Positions 60,710 to 63,099 of a stretch of DNA of 63,099 nucleotides are shown piece after piece; position 1 is the first letter of the stretch, and each line of letters begins with the position of its first letter. The notes beneath the pieces were generated by a model. It searched no databases. It was not told where the DNA came from and saw nothing but the letters and a program-made list of their open reading frames with translations. Position numbers and translations under genes: made by a program. The stretch covers positions 1 to 63,099 of the forward strand of contig JAFOBR010000010.1 of the NCBI GenBank assembly GCA_017381715.1, in the 5' to 3' direction. This DNA is from Clostridia bacterium. Lineage in GTDB: Bacteria; Bacillota; Clostridia; Oscillospirales; CAG-382.

Positions 60710-61959
60710 TGTTAAATTTATTCATTTCGGCAAAGGAAGCAAAACCTCTTGTTTCCGCCTTGACCGAAGAGCAAAAAAATACAGCACTTAAAGAAATGGC
60801 GTTTGCTTTAAGAGAAAACGCAAAAGATATTCTTTTTGCAAACGAAGCGGATATAAAGGCGGCGGAGGGCAAGATTCCCAAGGTTATGCTTGACCGCCTT
60901 ATGCTGGATAATTCCCGTATAGAAGGAATGGCAAAGGGCATAGAAGAGGTAGCCTTGCTTCCCGATCCCGTGGGGCATATTCTTGATACTTATACAAGAC
61001 AGGACGGTCTGCAGATCCAAAAAGTTTCCGTGCCTGTGGGAGTTATAGCAATAATTTACGAAAGCCGTCCCAATGTTACCAGTGATGCCGCCGCGCTTGC
61101 GTTAAAGAGCGGCAACGTATGCATACTTCGTTCGGGAAAAGAAGCGTACAATTCAGCGAAAGCAATAGTAAATGCTTTGAAAAAAGGTCTTGCAAAGGCA
61201 GGCGTAACGGAAAATGCAGTTAACCTTGTTTCCGATCCTTCAAGAGAAAGCGCCAACGCACTTATGACAGCCAACGGATATGTTGATATGCTTATCCCCA
61301 GAGGAGGCGCGGGACTTATTAACGCCTGCGTACGTCAGGCTACCGTTCCCTGCATCGCCACCGGTACGGGAATATGCCATATTTACGTTGAGAAAAGCGC
61401 AGATGCTGACAAGGCTTTAAAGATAATTGAAAACGCAAAAACAAGCCGTCCCAGTGTTTGCAATGCAATGGAGGTCTTGCTGGTGGATGCGGATGTCGCT
61501 CCTGAATTTTTGCCCCGTTTACGCAAGGTTTTGGTAGATGACAGAGCTGCCGCAGGCCTTGTTCCCGTCGAACTCAGGCTGTGCGAAAAGTCAATTAATA
61601 TCATAGGCGGCACGCCTGCGGGAGAAAATGATTTTGACACCGAATTTCTGGATTATATTCTGGCGGTCAAGGTAGTAGAAAACGCAAAAGAAGCTGTTAG
61701 GCACATATCTGCCCATTCTACCGGCCATAGTGAAGCTATTGTATCCGAAGATAAGCAGGCGCAGACGTTTTTCGTCGGTTCTGTTGATAGCGCTGCGGTC
61801 TACGTAAACGCTTCCACCCGCTTTACAGATGGCGGTGAGTTTGGCTTGGGGTGCGAAATGGGAATTTCTACCCAAAAGCTCCACGCAAGAGGTCCTATGG
61901 GGCTTAAAGAGCTTACCACGTATAAATATATAATTCGTGGAGAAGGACACGTAAGATAA
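60709..61959 (+). CDS. proA: Gamma-glutamyl phosphate reductase
   Basis: 416 residues, an aldehyde-dehydrogenase fold. The nucleophile C251 is in [10 protein letters not shown]; other family blocks are [20 protein letters not shown], and [10 protein letters not shown]. It reduces glutamyl phosphate to glutamate semialdehyde. Its start overlaps the proB stop, and proC follows 11 bases on. Confidence 0.98.
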   Translation: MLNLFISAKEAKPLVSALTEEQKNTALKEMAFALRENAKDILFANEADIKAAEGKIPKVMLDRLMLDNSRIEGMAKGIEEVALLPDPVGHILDTYTRQDGLQIQKVSVPVGVIAIIYESRPNVTSDAAALALKSGNVCILRSGKEAYNSAKAIVNALKKGLAKAGVTENAVNLVSDPSRESANALMTANGYVDMLIPRGGAGLINACVRQATVPCIATGTGICHIYVEKSADADKALKIIENAKTSRPSVCNAMEVLLVDADVAPEFLPRLRKVLVDDRAAAGLVPVELRLCEKSINIIGGTPAGENDFDTEFLDYILAVKVVENAKEAVRHISAHSTGHSEAIVSEDKQAQTFFVGSVDSAAVYVNASTRFTDGGEFGLGCEMGISTQKLHARGPMGLKELTTYKYIIRGEGHVR

Positions 61960-61970
61960 AGGAGAACAGT

Positions 61971-62762
61971 ATGAAGTACGGTTTTATCGGTTGCGGTAAT
62001 ATGGGAAGCGCCGTTGCGCTGGCGCTTTCAAAGACCACGAAGGATTTTGCGGTTACCGACCGTTCGGGAAAAGCAAATGCCACTGCGCAAAGCATTGGCT
62101 GTAAGTATACGGATATAAACACGATTGCTCGTGAGTGCGAAAATATATTTCTTTGCGTAAAACCCCAGATGATGGGAGGTATGCTTACAGGAATTTCTGA
62201 GATACTTAAAGAAAAAAAGCCGGTTCTGATCACAATGGCGGCAGGTCTTACCACCGAAAAAATATGTGAAATGGCAGGAGTACAGTTGCCTGTTATCCGT
62301 ATAATGCCCAACACCCCCGTGCTGCTGGGGAAAGGAATAGTTCTGTATTGTGGAAACCAATTGGTTTCGGAGGAACAATTAAAGGGTTTCGTTTCCGACT
62401 TAAGCCATGCGGGACAGCTCGACTATTTGCCGGAAACACTTTTTGATGCGGCTACCTCCTTAACGGGATGTGGTCCCGCTTATGCTTATATGTTTATAGA
62501 TGCTCTTGCGGATGGCGCGGTTTCCTGCGGAGTTCCCAGAACCAAAGCAATTGAATACGCCGCAAACGTACTTATAGGTGCGGCGGAAATGGTTTTATCC
62601 ACAGGAGAGCATCCTGCCAAATTAAAGGACAACGTGTGTTCTCCCGGCGGCAGCACCATAGCAGGTGTAAGAACACTGGAACAGCAAGGATTCAGAGGTG
62701 CTGTTGTGGATTGCATTATAGCGGCAAATGAAAAAAACAAAGAATTAGGTAAAATCAACTGA
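61971..62762 (+). CDS. proC: Pyrroline-5-carboxylate reductase
   Basis: 263 residues. The N-terminal dinucleotide fold reads YGFIGCGNMGSAV; the C-terminal signature has LTGCGPAYAYMFIDAL and VCSPGGSTIAGV. It makes proline from P5C. With proA and proB it completes proline synthesis from glutamate. AAGGAG lies ahead of the ATG. The stop lies 14 bases before an aminotransferase gene. Confidence 0.98.
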   Translation: MKYGFIGCGNMGSAVALALSKTTKDFAVTDRSGKANATAQSIGCKYTDINTIARECENIFLCVKPQMMGGMLTGISEILKEKKPVLITMAAGLTTEKICEMAGVQLPVIRIMPNTPVLLGKGIVLYCGNQLVSEEQLKGFVSDLSHAGQLDYLPETLFDAATSLTGCGPAYAYMFIDALADGAVSCGVPRTKAIEYAANVLIGAAEMVLSTGEHPAKLKDNVCSPGGSTIAGVRTLEQQGFRGAVVDCIIAANEKNKELGKIN

Positions 62763-62776
62763 GGAGTTTATAATAT

Positions 62777-63099
62777 ATGAAAAACATAGATTGGTCCAAT
62801 ATAGGATTCGGATATATCAAAACAGATCTTCGTTATGTATCAAATTATAAAAACGGTGAATGGGATAACGGCTGTCTTACAGAAGACGCCAATATTACCA
62901 TGAGCGAATGTGCCTGCGTGCTTCAGTACGCTCAGACCTGTTTTGAAGGACTTAAAGCATATACCACCGCAGATGGAAAGATAGTCTGCTTCCGTCCCGC
63001 TCTTAATGCTGCAAGAATGGCAGATTCCTGCCGCCGAATGAAGATGCCCGTGTTCCCCGAGGAAAGATTTGTAGAAGCTGTTGTAAAAACTGTTGAAGC
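62777..63099 (+). CDS. ilvE: Branched-chain amino acid aminotransferase (partial, C-terminus off the right edge)
   Basis: The first 107 codons are seen. GAGGAG precedes the ATG at 62777. The fold type IV PLP enzyme opening is recognised: FGYIKTDLRYVSNYKNGEW, then QYAQTCFEGLKAY and RPALNAARMADSC. The catalytic Lys lies beyond the edge. It probably transaminates leucine, isoleucine and valine. It lies 14 bases after proC and so may be co-transcribed with the proline genes. Confidence 0.9.
   Translation, partial: MKNIDWSNIGFGYIKTDLRYVSNYKNGEWDNGCLTEDANITMSECACVLQYAQTCFEGLKAYTTADGKIVCFRPALNAARMADSCRRMKMPVFPEERFVEAVVKTVE

Overview
The window looks like a chromosomal segment of an uncultured, probably gut-dwelling Clostridia (Bacillota), most like an Oscillospirales-type lineage. 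The reasons are gene content and order: a mazG-hup-rqcP-yabP-yabQ-divIC-yabR block, the plsX-rnc-smc-ftsY and cdaA-cdaR blocks, a short HisG that needs HisZ, strong GGAGG ribosome binding sites with many TTG and GTG starts, and secreted lipoproteins with GH26-like, discoidin, DUF4855 and cohesin-like domains. No phage, insertion sequence or CRISPR array is visible. The placement is inferred from content, not from a search.

Layout. 1-4397: a leftward metallophosphoesterase cut by the edge, then a rightward three-gene unit (GH26-like lipoprotein, histidine phosphatase, membrane-anchored esterase). 4467-6126: leftward ECF sigma factor, its likely anti-sigma factor and a small exported protein resembling a free-standing subtilase propeptide. 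6241-9626: leftward GNAT acetyltransferase, tyrS behind a promoter-hairpin leader, and an SPFH/NfeD pair. 9796-15490 is the accessory part: a DUF4855 lipoprotein, a cohesin-like surface protein, three unknown genes and two palindromic or purine-rich repeat regions. 15539-19416: leftward tRNA-Leu, an orphan MazF, pepF, an unknown membrane protein and an RNHCP protein.

19513-46511 is a nearly continuous rightward run of housekeeping genes: yqhQ, prmC, rRNA methyltransferase, dprA, topA, plsX, rnc, a radical SAM gene, smc, ftsY, rdgB, cdaA, cdaR, recJ, RSH, dtd, hemZ, a SpoVB-like flippase, mazG, hup, rqcP, yabP, yabQ, divIC and yabR. Many overlap by 1-17 bases and are probably translationally coupled. 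46605-50281 holds a two-component system and a lipoprotein whose upstream regions share tandem 11-bp repeats, which suggests one small regulon. 50438-52018 holds a phosphoesterase and two membrane proteins.

52060-59744 is a leftward ten-gene histidine operon headed by a TrpR/YerC-family regulator gene. An 18-bp perfect palindrome sits in the operon promoter. Divergent from it are proB, proA, proC and the start of a branched-chain aminotransferase gene, which runs off the right edge.

The signals most worth following are the hairpin array at 15302-15490, the shared operator of the two-component system, the palindrome of the his promoter, the ECF unit with its propeptide-like product, and the promoter-terminator-RBS arrangement in front of tyrS.
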